Shown: positions 16,163 to 25,421, numbered from the stretch's first letter. The stretch: DNA of 64,000 bases from Mycobacterium sp. URHB0044 (GCF_000620625.1 NZ_JIAW01000001.1:186001-250000); one strand, 5' to 3'. Numbers and translations are program-made. Notes: a model not told the origin generated them from the sequence alone.

Positions 16163-18070
16163 TCAGCTGCTCCGTTCCGGGTGATCGGCCAGTTCGGCGT
16201 CGGTGTAGTACTTCTCGAGTTCGGACAGCTCGAAACAGCCGAGAAGGTCCTCGCGCATCGGCGTCTGCTGCTCGGGCGTGACCGTCACCTCGGGTACGAC
16301 CTCGTCGCCGCCGGGAGCACGGCACACCAACAGCGTGTTGCGCCAGTTGGCGTCCATCTCGGGGTAGTCGTCGCGGGTGTGGCCGCCCCGACTCTCCGTG
16401 CGCTGCAGAGCAGCCTTCGCCACGCACTCGCTGACCAGCAGCATGTTGCGCATGTCGACGGCCAGGTGCCAGCCGGGGTTGAACAGCCGAGTGCCCTCGA
16501 CGGTGACGTTGTGGATGCGCTCCTTCAGCTCGTTGAGCTTGTCGAGCGCCGCCTGGATCTCGTCTTCCTTGCGGATGATGCCGACCAGGTCGTTCATGGT
16601 CTGCTGGAGTTCGGCGTGCAGCGTGTACGGGTTCTCCGGGTGGGGATGTTCGTCGTACGGGGACAGCGCCATCTTGGTCGCCGCCTCGACGGCCGACTCC
16701 AGGACCTTGGGCCGATCGGCCAGGCCGACCACGTAGTCGGAGGCGCCCATCCCGGCGCGCCTGCCGAACACCAAGAGGTCCGACAGTGAGTTGCCACCCA
16801 GCCGGTTGGAGCCGTGCATGCCGCCCGAGCACTCGCCCGCCGCGAACAGTCCCGGTGTGGTCGCGGCACCGGTGTCGGGATCGACCTCGATGCCACCCAT
16901 GACGTAGTGGCAGGTGGGACCGACCTCCATCTCGTCCTTGGTGATGTCGACCTCGGCCAGCTCCATGAACTGGTGGTACATCGACGGCAGCCGGCGCTTG
17001 ATCTCCTCGACCGGGATGCGGGAGGCGATGTCGAGGTAGACGCCGCCGTGCGGCGAGCCGCGGCCGGCCTTGACCTCGGAGTTGATGGCGCGGGCCACCT
17101 CGTCGCGGGGGAGCAGGTCAGGCGTGCGGCGTGCGGAGTCGTTGTCCTTCAGCCACTGGTCGGCTTCCTCCTCGGTCTCGGCGTACTGGCCCTTGAAGAC
17201 CGAGGGGATGTAGTCGAACATGAACCGCTTGCCCTCGGAGTTCTTCAGCACCCCACCGTCGCCGCGGACGCCCTCGGTGACGAGGATGCCCTTCACGGAC
17301 AGCGGCCAGACCATGCCGGTCGGGTGGAACTGGATGAACTCCATGTTGATCAGCGAGGCGCCTGCGCGCAGGGCCAGGGCGTGCCCGTCGCCGGTGTACT
17401 CCCACGAGTTCGACGACACCTTGAACGACTTGCCGATGCCGCCGGTCGCCAACACCACGGCGGGCGCGTCGAACAGGATGAAGTTGCCGGTTTCGCGCCA
17501 GTAGCCGAAGGCACCGGCGATCCTGTCGCCGTCCTTGATCAGCTCGGTGATGCTGCACTCGTGGAAGACCCGGATCCGGGCCTCGTAGTCGCCGAGTTCG
17601 GCCTTGTCCTCCTGCTGCAGCGAGACGATCTTCTGCTGCATGGTCCGGATGATCTCCAGGCCGGTGCGGTCGCCGACGTGCGCGAGCCGCGGGTAGGTGT
17701 GCCCGCCGAAGTTGCGCTGACTGATCCGGCCGTCCTTGGTGCGGTCGAAGAGCGCGCCGTAGGTCTCCAGCTCCCACACCCGATCAGGAGCCTCCTGCGC
17801 GTGCAGTTCGGCCATCCGCCAGTTGTTGAGGAACTTTCCGCCCCGCATGGTGTCGGCGAAGTGGATCTGCCAGGTGTCCTTGGAGTTGGCGTTCTTCATG
17901 GCGGCGGCGCAGCCGCCCTCCGCCATCACCGTGTGCGCCTTCCCGAACAGGGACTTGGTCACCACCGCGACGCGCAGACCCCGTTCACGTGCCTCGATTA
18001 CCGCTCGCAACCCTGCGCCGCCGGCACCGATCACGACCACGTCGTATTCGTGCCGTTCCAGCTCAGCCAT
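16163..18070 (-). CDS. sdhA: Succinate dehydrogenase flavoprotein subunit (Sdh1, Rv0248c type)
   Basis: The protein has 635 residues. The FAD dinucleotide motif is VIGAGGAGLRA near residue 14; the conserved HTVMAEGG near residue 47 includes the histidine used for covalent FAD attachment in this family. The substrate-binding motif HGSNRLGGNSL lies near residue 423. It oxidises succinate to fumarate at the inner face of the membrane. It starts at 18070, 44 bp after the membrane-anchor gene, and forms an operon with it and sdhB. In mycobacteria this is the Sdh1 isoform. Confidence 0.94.
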   Translation of the reverse strand: MAELERHEYDVVVIGAGGAGLRAVIEARERGLRVAVVTKSLFGKAHTVMAEGGCAAAMKNANSKDTWQIHFADTMRGGKFLNNWRMAELHAQEAPDRVWELETYGALFDRTKDGRISQRNFGGHTYPRLAHVGDRTGLEIIRTMQQKIVSLQQEDKAELGDYEARIRVFHECSITELIKDGDRIAGAFGYWRETGNFILFDAPAVVLATGGIGKSFKVSSNSWEYTGDGHALALRAGASLINMEFIQFHPTGMVWPLSVKGILVTEGVRGDGGVLKNSEGKRFMFDYIPSVFKGQYAETEEEADQWLKDNDSARRTPDLLPRDEVARAINSEVKAGRGSPHGGVYLDIASRIPVEEIKRRLPSMYHQFMELAEVDITKDEMEVGPTCHYVMGGIEVDPDTGAATTPGLFAAGECSGGMHGSNRLGGNSLSDLLVFGRRAGMGASDYVVGLADRPKVLESAVEAATKMALSPYDEHPHPENPYTLHAELQQTMNDLVGIIRKEDEIQAALDKLNELKERIHNVTVEGTRLFNPGWHLAVDMRNMLLVSECVAKAALQRTESRGGHTRDDYPEMDANWRNTLLVCRAPGGDEVVPEVTVTPEQQTPMREDLLGCFELSELEKYYTDAELADHPERSS

Positions 18071-18114
18071 CTAACTCACCCGTCGTTTGGAAAATAGGAA
18101 TGTGAATAACCTTG

Positions 18115-18936
18115 TCAGCCAATGAATCTCAGGTCTGAGATGGTGCCGCTGGCCACCAGCATGATGTAGAAGTCGGTGAGCATCAGGGTGCCGAGGGTGA
18201 TCCAGGCGTACAGCTTGTGCCGGGTGTTGAGCTTGCTTACCTGAGTCCAGAACCAGTACCGCACCGGATGTTTCGAGAAGTGCTTGAGCTTGCCGCCGAC
18301 GACGTGGCGGCAGGAGTGGCAGGACAACGTGTACACCCAGAGCATCACCACGTTCACGACGAGAATGACGTTGCCCAAACCGAATCCGAAGCCGCTCGGC
18401 GAATGGAACGCCACGATCGCGTCGTAGGTGTTGATCACCGAGATGATTCCGGCGATGTAGAAGAAGTACCGATGCGTGTTCTGGATGATCAGCGGGAAAC
18501 GCGTCTCACCGGTGTACTTCGCGTGCGGCTCGGCCACCGCGCAGGCGGTCGGCGCCTGCCACACCGAGCGGTAGTAGGCGCCGCGGTAGTAGTAGCAGGT
18601 CAACCGGAACAGCAGCAGGAACGGCAGCGACGCCGCCGCGAACGGCAGCCACCACACGTCGGGCAGGATCTGCGGCCAGAAGTGGCTGGCCTCCGGTGTG
18701 CAGCCCTTGCTGATACATGGCGAGTAGAACGGCGTCAGGTAGTGGTATGCGGCGACGTAGTAGTTGTTCTGCAGGAACGCCCGCACCGTCGCGTAGATGA
18801 CGAAGGCGGCGAAGCCGAGGTCGACGATCAGCGGCGACTGCCACCATCGGTCTGTGCGCAGCGTGCGCTGCGGGATCTGGGCACGGCTCGGTGAGAAGAC
18901 GCCGGTCGCTTTGCGGTCGGCGGTGGGTGCGCTCAC
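18115..18936 (-). CDS. sdhC: Succinate dehydrogenase membrane anchor (Sdh1, Rv0249c type)
   Basis: The protein has 273 residues, the same as I recall for Rv0249c. It has about five membrane helices, with histidines in helical segments (for example LSCHSCRHVVGG near residue 207) that could ligate heme. A strong AAAGGGG site precedes the GTG start at 18936. It anchors the flavoprotein and Fe-S subunits and reduces menaquinone. The name sdhC is by function; the family is a single long anchor rather than a C/D pair. Confidence 0.85.
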   Translation of the reverse strand: MSAPTADRKATGVFSPSRAQIPQRTLRTDRWWQSPLIVDLGFAAFVIYATVRAFLQNNYYVAAYHYLTPFYSPCISKGCTPEASHFWPQILPDVWWLPFAAASLPFLLLFRLTCYYYRGAYYRSVWQAPTACAVAEPHAKYTGETRFPLIIQNTHRYFFYIAGIISVINTYDAIVAFHSPSGFGFGLGNVILVVNVVMLWVYTLSCHSCRHVVGGKLKHFSKHPVRYWFWTQVSKLNTRHKLYAWITLGTLMLTDFYIMLVASGTISDLRFIG

Positions 18937-18981
18937 TGTTCCCCTTTAGATGGTGGTTGTCCCGGGACGTCGGTCGCGGCG

Positions 18982-19272
18982 TTAGCCCGCGATGCCCCCG
19001 TCGTCGACTTCGCCCCAGAAGGTGGTGTCGTACTGCGTGTCCGGGATCGCGATCTTCTCACCCACGTGGTGGTGGTGTGCAGTCCCCCTGGTGACTTCGA
19101 GTTCCTCGGCGTCGATGTCGAGCCGATCGATGTCGTTGAGAATGCGCTCGGCATCATTGACGATGCGACGCATCGCAGCGGTGTCGCCGTAGCGTGAAGC
19201 GAGAGAGGTCACGCAGCGCCGTAAGCCACCGATCAATTCGTGTAGCTGGGCGAGTTCGGTAGTGGTGGACAA
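18982..19272 (-). CDS. Conserved small protein of the sdh1 operon (Rv0250c type)
   Basis: The protein has 96 residues, mostly alpha-helical in the first 65 (LHELIGGLRRCVTSLASRYG), ending in an acidic tail (TTFWGEVDDGGIAG). It begins 45 bp upstream of the membrane anchor gene on the same strand and so heads the Sdh1 operon, as Rv0250c does in M. tuberculosis. The function is unknown; a role in assembly or as an extra subunit of Sdh1 is only inference from linkage. Confidence 0.8.
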   Translation of the reverse strand: MSTTTELAQLHELIGGLRRCVTSLASRYGDTAAMRRIVNDAERILNDIDRLDIDAEELEVTRGTAHHHHVGEKIAIPDTQYDTTFWGEVDDGGIAG

Positions 19273-19350
19273 GAAGATCGACCTCCTTGGGCTGAAGGGT
19301 GTCAGGAATCACAGTACGACAATCGATGCTAGCCACATCACCAGTTCAGC

Positions 19351-19364
19351 GTGACACAGGTCAC
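19351..19364. promoter_or_regulatory. CRP-like palindrome between the sdh1 operon and a PEP-mutase-family gene
   Basis: The sequence GTGACACAGGTCAC has half-sites GTGA and TCAC separated by 6 bp, matching the core of mycobacterial CRP sites (TGTGA-N6-TCACA) except for the outermost bases. It lies 79 bp before the first sdh1 operon start codon (minus strand) and 9 bp before the start codon of the plus-strand gene. Close to a start codon it would act as a repressor site for the latter. Binding not shown. Confidence 0.45.
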
Positions 19365-19372
19365 GTTCAAGA

Positions 19373-20146
19373 GTGGAGGTTGAGGAGTTGTCCAAGCAGG
19401 TTCTAGAGGAACGGGCCGAGGCGTTACTGGCCCTGCACGTGCCCGGCGACCCGGTGATCCTGCCGACGGTGTGGGACGCGTGGTCGGCGAAGCTCGCCGT
19501 CGACGCCGGGTTTGCCGCGCTCACCGTCGGCAGTCATCCCGTCGCCGACTCGGTCGGGAAGGAGGACGGCGAGGGGATGGCGTTCGACGACCTGACTGAC
19601 CGCGTCGCCCAGATCACCGCTGCCGTCGACGTGCCGATCTCGGTCGACATCGAATCCGGCTACGGCGAACCGCCGCAGCGCCTGATCGACGGTCTGCTCG
19701 CGGCGGGCGCGGTGGGCCTCAACATCGAGGACACCGTGCACAAGGAGGACAAGCGGCTGCGCAGCCCTGAGGAGCACGCCGCTCTGGTCGGCGAGCTCCG
19801 GGCGGCCGCAGGCGCCGCGGGCGTCCACGTGGTGATCAACGCCCGCACCGATCTGTTCCTGCGTCAGGACGGCGACGAGGCCGACCGCGTCGAGCGTGCG
19901 GTGGCCCGGTTGAAGCTGGCCGCCGAGGCCGGCGCGGACAGCCTCTATCCGGTGGGATTCCATACCCCGGAGACGTTGCAGCGCCTGACCGCCGAGCTGC
20001 CGTTGCCGGTCAATGCGATCGCGTTTCCCGAAAAGGACGACCCGGCATCGTTCGGCCCGCTCGGCGTCGGCCGCATCAGCTTCGGCCCGTTCTTCCAACG
20101 GGCGCTGTCGGCCAGGGCGAACGAACTCCTGGCGCGCTGGAGCTAA
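19373..20146 (+). CDS. Isocitrate lyase/PEP mutase superfamily protein
   Basis: The protein has up to 257 residues, a TIM barrel of the ICL/PEPM family. Visible signatures are VWDAWSAKLAVDAGF, DIESGYGEPP (metal-binding acidic residues) and GLNIEDTVHKED near residue 122. The lyase KKCGH loop of true isocitrate lyases is not seen, so methylisocitrate/oxaloacetate-type or phosphonopyruvate-type chemistry is open. The GTG at 19373 gives the longest frame, but TTG at 19388 has GGAGG placed 8 bp upstream and may be the real start. It resembles Rv1998c-type proteins. Confidence 0.78.
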   Translation: MEVEELSKQVLEERAEALLALHVPGDPVILPTVWDAWSAKLAVDAGFAALTVGSHPVADSVGKEDGEGMAFDDLTDRVAQITAAVDVPISVDIESGYGEPPQRLIDGLLAAGAVGLNIEDTVHKEDKRLRSPEEHAALVGELRAAAGAAGVHVVINARTDLFLRQDGDEADRVERAVARLKLAAEAGADSLYPVGFHTPETLQRLTAELPLPVNAIAFPEKDDPASFGPLGVGRISFGPFFQRALSARANELLARWS

Positions 20147-20191
20147 CGGCGCGTTTCCCAGTCGTTCGAATCGTCGGTCTACCATCCGCCG

Positions 20192-20563
20192 GTGATCGAC
20201 GAGGACCGGCAGCCGGACTGGCACGACCATCCTGGCGTGGTCTGGGCTGCGGGCGTGGCCGCGGTCGCCCTGCTGGGACTGCTGGTGTTCGCGGTGATTC
20301 GGGTGTCGGGTGGCTCGTCGCTGTTGCCTGGCGACGCGCCACCGGCCCCGACCTATGCCAGTACGTCTGCGACCAAATCCACCTCGACGAGCACCAGTTA
20401 CACGGTCCCGAGCGTCCAGACCAGCGAGGACACCGGGCCGCCGGCGACCGTCCCGTCGACCGATGACGACCCTGGATCCGATGACCCCGAATCCGCGACC
20501 ACCTCGACGACGACGTCCAACCCCTACGGCACGACGACCCCGACGAATGCGGGCCACGTCTGA
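20192..20563 (+). CDS. Single-pass membrane protein with Ser/Thr-rich extracellular tail
   Basis: The protein has 123 residues. After a short charged N-terminus (MIDEDRQPDWHDHPG) there is one hydrophobic helix (about residues 17-39). The remaining 80 residues are low-complexity Ser, Thr, Pro and Asp, a likely disordered and possibly glycosylated tail. Start GTG 20192. It lies between the PEP-mutase-family gene and nirB on the same strand. No domain recognised. Confidence 0.65.
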   Translation: MIDEDRQPDWHDHPGVVWAAGVAAVALLGLLVFAVIRVSGGSSLLPGDAPPAPTYASTSATKSTSTSTSYTVPSVQTSEDTGPPATVPSTDDDPGSDDPESATTSTTTSNPYGTTTPTNAGHV

Positions 20564-20662
20564 GGCTGCTCACACGCACTCCCGAGCGGACGTGAGCACA
20601 CCGTGATGGGCGCTTCACACGACGCGACATGACGGCAATATCGGCTCCCTACCGTTCTGACC

Positions 20663-23197
20663 ATGCATTCTGCGAAGACCGTCGTCCTGGTCGGACACGG
20701 CATGGTCGGACACCGGTTCGTCGAGGCCCTGCGGTCACGCGACGAGGCCGGCGGCTGGCGGGTGGTGGTCCTTGCCGAAGAGGCCGACGCCGCCTACGAC
20801 CGCGTCGGCCTCACCAGCTACACCGACCACTGGGACCGCAACCTGCTCGCCCTGCCCGGCAACGACTACGCGGGCGACGAGCACGTCGAACTGTTCCTGC
20901 GCGACCGCGCCACCCGCATCGACCGGTCCGCGAAGCACGTGACGACGGCGCTCGGGCGACGCATCTCGTACGACGCGCTGGTGCTGGCTACCGGCTCGTA
21001 TGCCTTCGTGCCGCCGATTCCCGGACACGACCTGCCGAACTGCCACGTCTACCGCACGATGGACGATCTCGACGAAATCCGCGCCTACGCGACGCGTGCC
21101 CTGGCGGCGGGAACGACCGCCGGCGTGGTGATCGGCGGCGGCCTGCTCGGCCTGGAGGCCGCGAATGCGTTGCGTCAGTTCGGCTTACAGGCGCACATCG
21201 TGGAGCGCGCACCGCGCCTGATGAATCAGCAGCTGGACGAGCCCGGTGGGGCGCTGCTGTCCCGGATCGTCGGTGAACTCGGTATCTCGGTGCATCTCGA
21301 CGTCGGTACCGACTCGATCGAACGGCTCGGGGACGACGCGGTGCGCGTCCTGCTCGGTGACGGCACCCTGATCGACGCAGGCGTGGTGGTGTTCGCGGCC
21401 GGCGTGCGACCGCGCGACGAGCTGGCCCGTTCGGCCGGACTCCCGCTGGCCGACCGTGGTGGCGTGCTGACCGACTTGTCCTGCGCCACCGTGGATCCCA
21501 ACGTGTTCGCGATCGGTGAGGTGGCCGCGATCGACGGTCGCTGCTACGGGCTGGTGGGCCCCGGCTACACCAGCGCGGAGGTCGTCGCCGACCGGTTGCT
21601 CGGCGGCGTCGCGGAGTTCCCCGAGGCCGACCTGTCGACCAAGCTCAAGCTCCTCGGCGTCGACGTCGCAAGCTTCGGCGACGCGATGGGCACCACGCCC
21701 GACTCCCTCGAGGTCGTGATCAACGACGCGGTCAAGCAGACCTACGCCAAGCTGGTGCTCTCGGATGACGCCTCGACACTGCTCGGCGGCATCCTGGTGG
21801 GCGACGCCTCGGCGTACGGCGTGCTGCGGCCGATGGTCGGCGAACGGCTGCCCGGCGACCCGCTCGCCATCATCGCGCCCAGCGGAAGCGGTTCCGGCGG
21901 TGCACAACTCGGCGTCGGCGCGTTGCCGGCCGCCGCACAGATTTGTTCTTGCAACAACGTGACCAAGGGCGATCTCACCGACGCGATCGCCGGAGGATGC
22001 GCGGACGTGCCCGCCTTGAAGAGTTGCACCAAGGCGGGCACGTCGTGCGGGTCGTGCGTGCCGCTGCTGAAGCAGCTCCTCGAGGCCGAGGGTGTCGAGC
22101 AGTCGAAGTCGCTGTGCGAGCACTTCAGCCAGTCGCGGGCCGAACTGTTCGAGATCATCTCGGCCACGTCGATCCGCACGTTCTCGGGTCTGGTCGAGAA
22201 GTTCGGCACCGGGCGTGGTTGCGACATCTGCAAACCCGTCGTCGCGTCGATCCTGGCCTCGACGAGCAGCGAGCACATCCTCGATGGCGAGCAGGCTTCC
22301 CTGCAGGATTCCAACGACCACTTCCTGGCCAACATCCAGAAGAACGGCAGCTACTCGGTGGTGCCGCGGGTGCCCGGCGGCGACATCACTCCCGAGCAGC
22401 TGATCCTGATCGGTGAGATCGCCCGGGACTTCGGGCTGTACACGAAGATCACCGGCGGCCAGCGGATCGACATGTTCGGCGCGAGGGTCGACCAGCTTCC
22501 GGAGATCTGGCAGCGCCTGGTCGACGGCGGCATGGAGTCCGGCCACGCCTACGGCAAGGCGCTGCGGACCGTGAAGAGCTGCGTGGGTAGCGACTGGTGC
22601 CGCTACGGCCAACAGGATTCGGTGCAGATGGCCATCGACCTCGAACTGCGCTATCGCGGGCTGCGCGCCCCGCACAAGATCAAGATGGGGGTGTCGGGCT
22701 GCGCCCGCGAATGCGCGGAGGCCCGCGGCAAGGACGTCGGCGTCATCGCCACCGAAACCGGCTGGAACCTCTACGTCGGTGGTAACGGCGGCATGACGCC
22801 CCGCCACGCGGAACTGCTGGCCAGCGATCTCGACGATGCGACGCTGGTCAGCTACATCGACCGGTTCCTGATGTTCTACATCCGCACCGCGGACCGGTTG
22901 CAGCGCACCGCGCCGTGGGTCGAAGCCCTCGAGGGTGGTATCACGCACCTGCGTGACGTCATCTGCAACGACTCGCTCGGGCTGGCCGCCGAGTTCGAGG
23001 AAGCGGTGGCCCGCCACGTCGAGGGTTACGCGTGCGAATGGAAGGGAGTGCTCGACGATCCCGAAAAGCTCTCGCACTTCGTGTCATTCGTGAATGCCCC
23101 CGAGACCGCTGACCCCACCGTCGCCTTCACCGAGCGCTCCGGGCGCAAGGTACCGATCGGCATGCCCAAGTTCCGTCCGCTTCAGGAGACCACGTGA
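20663..23197 (+). CDS. nirB: Assimilatory nitrite reductase [NAD(P)H], large subunit
   Basis: The protein has 844 residues. Order: an FAD/NAD-binding reductase domain (VLVGHGMVGHRFVEAL near residue 5; VIGGGLLGLEAA near 155), a BFD-like [2Fe-2S] domain (CSCNNVTKGDL near residue 430 and CGSCVPLL), then the siroheme/[4Fe-4S] catalytic domain with SCVGSDWCRYG near residue 640 and SGCARECAEARG near 680. It reduces nitrite to ammonium in the cytoplasm. It overlaps nirD by 4 bp. Siroheme genes follow about 1.5 kb away. No clear ribosome-binding site precedes its ATG. Confidence 0.94.
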   Translation: MHSAKTVVLVGHGMVGHRFVEALRSRDEAGGWRVVVLAEEADAAYDRVGLTSYTDHWDRNLLALPGNDYAGDEHVELFLRDRATRIDRSAKHVTTALGRRISYDALVLATGSYAFVPPIPGHDLPNCHVYRTMDDLDEIRAYATRALAAGTTAGVVIGGGLLGLEAANALRQFGLQAHIVERAPRLMNQQLDEPGGALLSRIVGELGISVHLDVGTDSIERLGDDAVRVLLGDGTLIDAGVVVFAAGVRPRDELARSAGLPLADRGGVLTDLSCATVDPNVFAIGEVAAIDGRCYGLVGPGYTSAEVVADRLLGGVAEFPEADLSTKLKLLGVDVASFGDAMGTTPDSLEVVINDAVKQTYAKLVLSDDASTLLGGILVGDASAYGVLRPMVGERLPGDPLAIIAPSGSGSGGAQLGVGALPAAAQICSCNNVTKGDLTDAIAGGCADVPALKSCTKAGTSCGSCVPLLKQLLEAEGVEQSKSLCEHFSQSRAELFEIISATSIRTFSGLVEKFGTGRGCDICKPVVASILASTSSEHILDGEQASLQDSNDHFLANIQKNGSYSVVPRVPGGDITPEQLILIGEIARDFGLYTKITGGQRIDMFGARVDQLPEIWQRLVDGGMESGHAYGKALRTVKSCVGSDWCRYGQQDSVQMAIDLELRYRGLRAPHKIKMGVSGCARECAEARGKDVGVIATETGWNLYVGGNGGMTPRHAELLASDLDDATLVSYIDRFLMFYIRTADRLQRTAPWVEALEGGITHLRDVICNDSLGLAAEFEEAVARHVEGYACEWKGVLDDPEKLSHFVSFVNAPETADPTVAFTERSGRKVPIGMPKFRPLQETT

Positions 23198-23568
23198 CCC
23201 TTCTCAATGACCATCTCGACACCGTCGACCTGCAGGGCGACACGGAGTGGACGACGGCTTGTGCCTACGACCGGCTGAAGCCGTGCCGCGGTGTCGGCGT
23301 GCTGCTGGCCAACGGCACGCAGGTGGCGCTCTTCCGCCTCGACGACGGCTCGCTGCACGCCGTCGACAACATCGACCCCTTCTCGGGTGCCGCCGTGATG
23401 TCGCGCGGCATCGTCGGTGACCGGTCCGGTCGGGTCTGCGTGCAGACGCCGATCAAGAAGCAGGCCTTCGCCTTCGACGACGGCCAGTGCCTCGACGACC
23501 CCGCGGTGAGGCTGCCCGTCTACCGGACCCGGCTGACCGCCGACGGCGACGTGCAGGTGGCCGTATAG
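23194..23568 (+). CDS. nirD: Nitrite reductase small subunit
   Basis: The protein has 124 residues of the Rieske-like NirD family (TACAYDRLKPCRGVGVLL near the N-terminus, GRVCVQTPIKKQAF later). The Cys/His cluster ligands of true Rieske proteins are absent, as is normal for NirD. It starts with GTG inside the nirB stop (GTGA overlap), so the two are coupled in translation and should be made in balanced amounts. Confidence 0.93.
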   Translation: MTLLNDHLDTVDLQGDTEWTTACAYDRLKPCRGVGVLLANGTQVALFRLDDGSLHAVDNIDPFSGAAVMSRGIVGDRSGRVCVQTPIKKQAFAFDDGQCLDDPAVRLPVYRTRLTADGDVQVAV

Positions 23569-23595
23569 TCCCACGCCGCGTCGCCGGGCGGCCGT

Positions 23596-23670
23596 CACGC
23601 CGGGAACTCGCGCGTTGCTCCACACCGGCAACTCGAGCGCCGCTTCACGCCGGGAACTCAGGTGTCGCTG
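23596..23670. repeat. Three tandem 25-bp repeats downstream of nirD
   Basis: Units occupy 23596-23620, 23621-23645 and 23646-23670. The first and third begin CACGCCGGGAACTC and the second CACACCGGCAACTC; each unit ends with a GCT-containing trailer. They lie between the nirD stop and a palindromic element, with no gene. It has the form of a small VNTR locus. Confidence 0.75.
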
Positions 23671-23688
23671 GGGTAGGTGGGCAGGTTT

Positions 23689-23780
23689 TTGCCCAGCTAT
23701 CCGCGACTTTTGGCCATCGCGGCGTGCCACGTCGCAGCCGACACGAGGCCCGTTTCGAAATGTCGCTGATAGCTGGGCAA
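23689..23780. repeat. REP-like imperfect palindrome, copy 1
   Basis: The outer arms TTGCCCAGCTATC (23689-23701) and GATAGCTGGGCAA (23768-23780) are perfect inverted copies; the arms continue inward as imperfect matches (CGCGACTTTT against AGCGACATTT). A second element of the same kind lies at 32130-32202. It sits between the convergent nirD and the following minus-strand gene. GGGCA/TGCCC at 23680-23695 could also form a small stem behind nirD. Confidence 0.65.
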
Positions 23781-23842
23781 TTCCGTTGTCCATCATCCCC
23801 GGTGCCGGAGGGGGCTAGGCGGTGCGAACTGTCGATCGCGCC

Positions 23843-24727
23843 CTACAGCGCGCGCATGAGCCGTTCCTCCCGCGGCCCGCAGTCGGCGCCGACGAGTTCG
23901 TCGCGGGTCGCGGTGTTCCAGAGTTCGACGGTCTGCACCAGCCAGTAGGCACCGAACTCGACGATCAACGCCACTTCGACGACGAGCACCGTGTGGTTGA
24001 ACCCGCTGAGCACCAGGTGCGACACCACCGCCGCGACCAGGGTCAGCACCATCGCCAGCGAAATCGCTTGGTAGAACCGGTGATACGCCTTCCGATGCGG
24101 ACACTTGTCGTCGTCCTGCCTGCCCGCCAGGAACGCGTTGATCAGCACGGTGCCGATGAAGGCGACGAACATCGTCACCGCGGCCACGCCGTGCGCGTTG
24201 GCGACGAACCAGTCGGGAACCACGATCAGCGTGACGAGGCCGACCGCCAGCACGGCCCGCTGCACCCACACCGCGACCTCGGCGAGCGGACTGCGATCCC
24301 GGCCCGTCCCGGTGCGGCGGTACATCCACCACGACGCGACGCGCGCGACCACGAGTGCGACGACCAACGCCCACACGTTGCCGAGCACCGCGCCACGGGA
24401 CACGGCTCCGGCGTCCACGGGGGCGTCGCCGCACAGCAGCACCGGCCGGGAGGTCGGCACGAACGCGACGACGAACGCCAGGATCCCCGCCAGGTTGAGC
24501 AGGACGTCCTCGGTGTCCTTGCTGCCCTTGTAGACGATGAGCAACGTGCCAATCGCGCACACTGCGCCGACGAACACGCCGCGCGCAGCGGTGAAGTAGT
24601 ACGCGCTGATCGAGGTCTGCCAGCACGTCGCGTTGGCACGTTCGATGGACAGCGCCACGCCGAGCATGACCAGCATGACCGGGATGCCGCCGCGCAGGTA
24701 CCGGTAGGTGTCGAGCGCCTTCGCCAC
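23843..24727 (-). CDS. Multi-pass membrane protein of unknown function
   Basis: The protein has 294 residues and seven or eight hydrophobic helices (for example GGIPVMLVMLGVALSIE near the N-terminus). Between helices 1 and 2 is SISAYYFTAARGVFVGA, a conserved-looking loop of this kind of protein. A cytosolic stretch RQDDDKCPHRKAYHRFYQ lies in the middle. It starts with GTG at 24727 and lies 13 bp beyond the chelatase gene on the same strand. No family name can be given with confidence. Confidence 0.75.
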   Translation of the reverse strand: MAKALDTYRYLRGGIPVMLVMLGVALSIERANATCWQTSISAYYFTAARGVFVGAVCAIGTLLIVYKGSKDTEDVLLNLAGILAFVVAFVPTSRPVLLCGDAPVDAGAVSRGAVLGNVWALVVALVVARVASWWMYRRTGTGRDRSPLAEVAVWVQRAVLAVGLVTLIVVPDWFVANAHGVAAVTMFVAFIGTVLINAFLAGRQDDDKCPHRKAYHRFYQAISLAMVLTLVAAVVSHLVLSGFNHTVLVVEVALIVEFGAYWLVQTVELWNTATRDELVGADCGPREERLMRAL

Positions 24728-24740
24728 GACAGCGAGTATG

Positions 24741-25421
24741 TCAGGCGGCCAGCGGAAGCCTGGCCCGGCGAAACCGGTTTGTGATCAGCCGGACGATGCC
24801 GGGATGAATACCGAGGGGTTCGGTCACCACGTCGGCGCCCGACGCCCGCAGACGGTCCTGAAACAGGCCGTCCGCCAACAGGTACGACGCGACGACGACG
24901 CGGCCTGCGCCGCGTGCCCGGAGTTCGGCGACGGCGTCGGCGACGCGGGGTTCGCCGGTGGCGGCGAAGGCCAGTTCGACGCGCTTGCCGATCGCCGCGG
25001 ACAGCAGTGCCGCGGTCACGCGCAGGTCGCGCTGCGCGCCCAGATCGGACGTACCGGCGGCGGCCATCACGACGGAATCCGAAGGCCGCCAGCCGGACTC
25101 GATCATGCGGTCCGTCATCACCCGAACGACCTGTGCCGACGGCCCCAGCGGGTCCGTCACGACGACGTCGGGATGTCCGCTTGCCGCGACGTGTGCCGGG
25201 ATGTCGGCGCGCACGTGGTACCCACCAGCGAGGAAGGCAGGCACCACGACTGCCGGGCCGTCCAGCGAGCGCAGCACGTCGCTCGGCGACGGGCCGAGCA
25301 CGTCGACGAACGCGGTGCGCACCCGGACGCCGAGACTGCCGCTGACGCGGTCGGCGAGATCGCCGATCATCGTCACGCCATGCGTCTTGCGCGTGCCGTG
25401 CGCGACGAGGATGGGGTTCAC
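24741..25421 (-). CDS. CbiX-type sirohydrochlorin chelatase (Rv0259c type)
   Basis: The protein has 226 residues in two similar halves, the CbiX/SirB class II chelatase layout. The first begins PILVAHGTRKTHG with the catalytic histidine, and the second has AAAGTSDLGAQRD. It inserts iron (or cobalt) into sirohydrochlorin. The GTG at 25421 overlaps the TGA of the upstream hemD-type gene by 4 bp, showing coupling. Near nirBD the likely product is siroheme, the nitrite reductase cofactor. Confidence 0.85.
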   Translation of the reverse strand: MNPILVAHGTRKTHGVTMIGDLADRVSGSLGVRVRTAFVDVLGPSPSDVLRSLDGPAVVVPAFLAGGYHVRADIPAHVAASGHPDVVVTDPLGPSAQVVRVMTDRMIESGWRPSDSVVMAAAGTSDLGAQRDLRVTAALLSAAIGKRVELAFAATGEPRVADAVAELRARGAGRVVVASYLLADGLFQDRLRASGADVVTEPLGIHPGIVRLITNRFRRARLPLAA

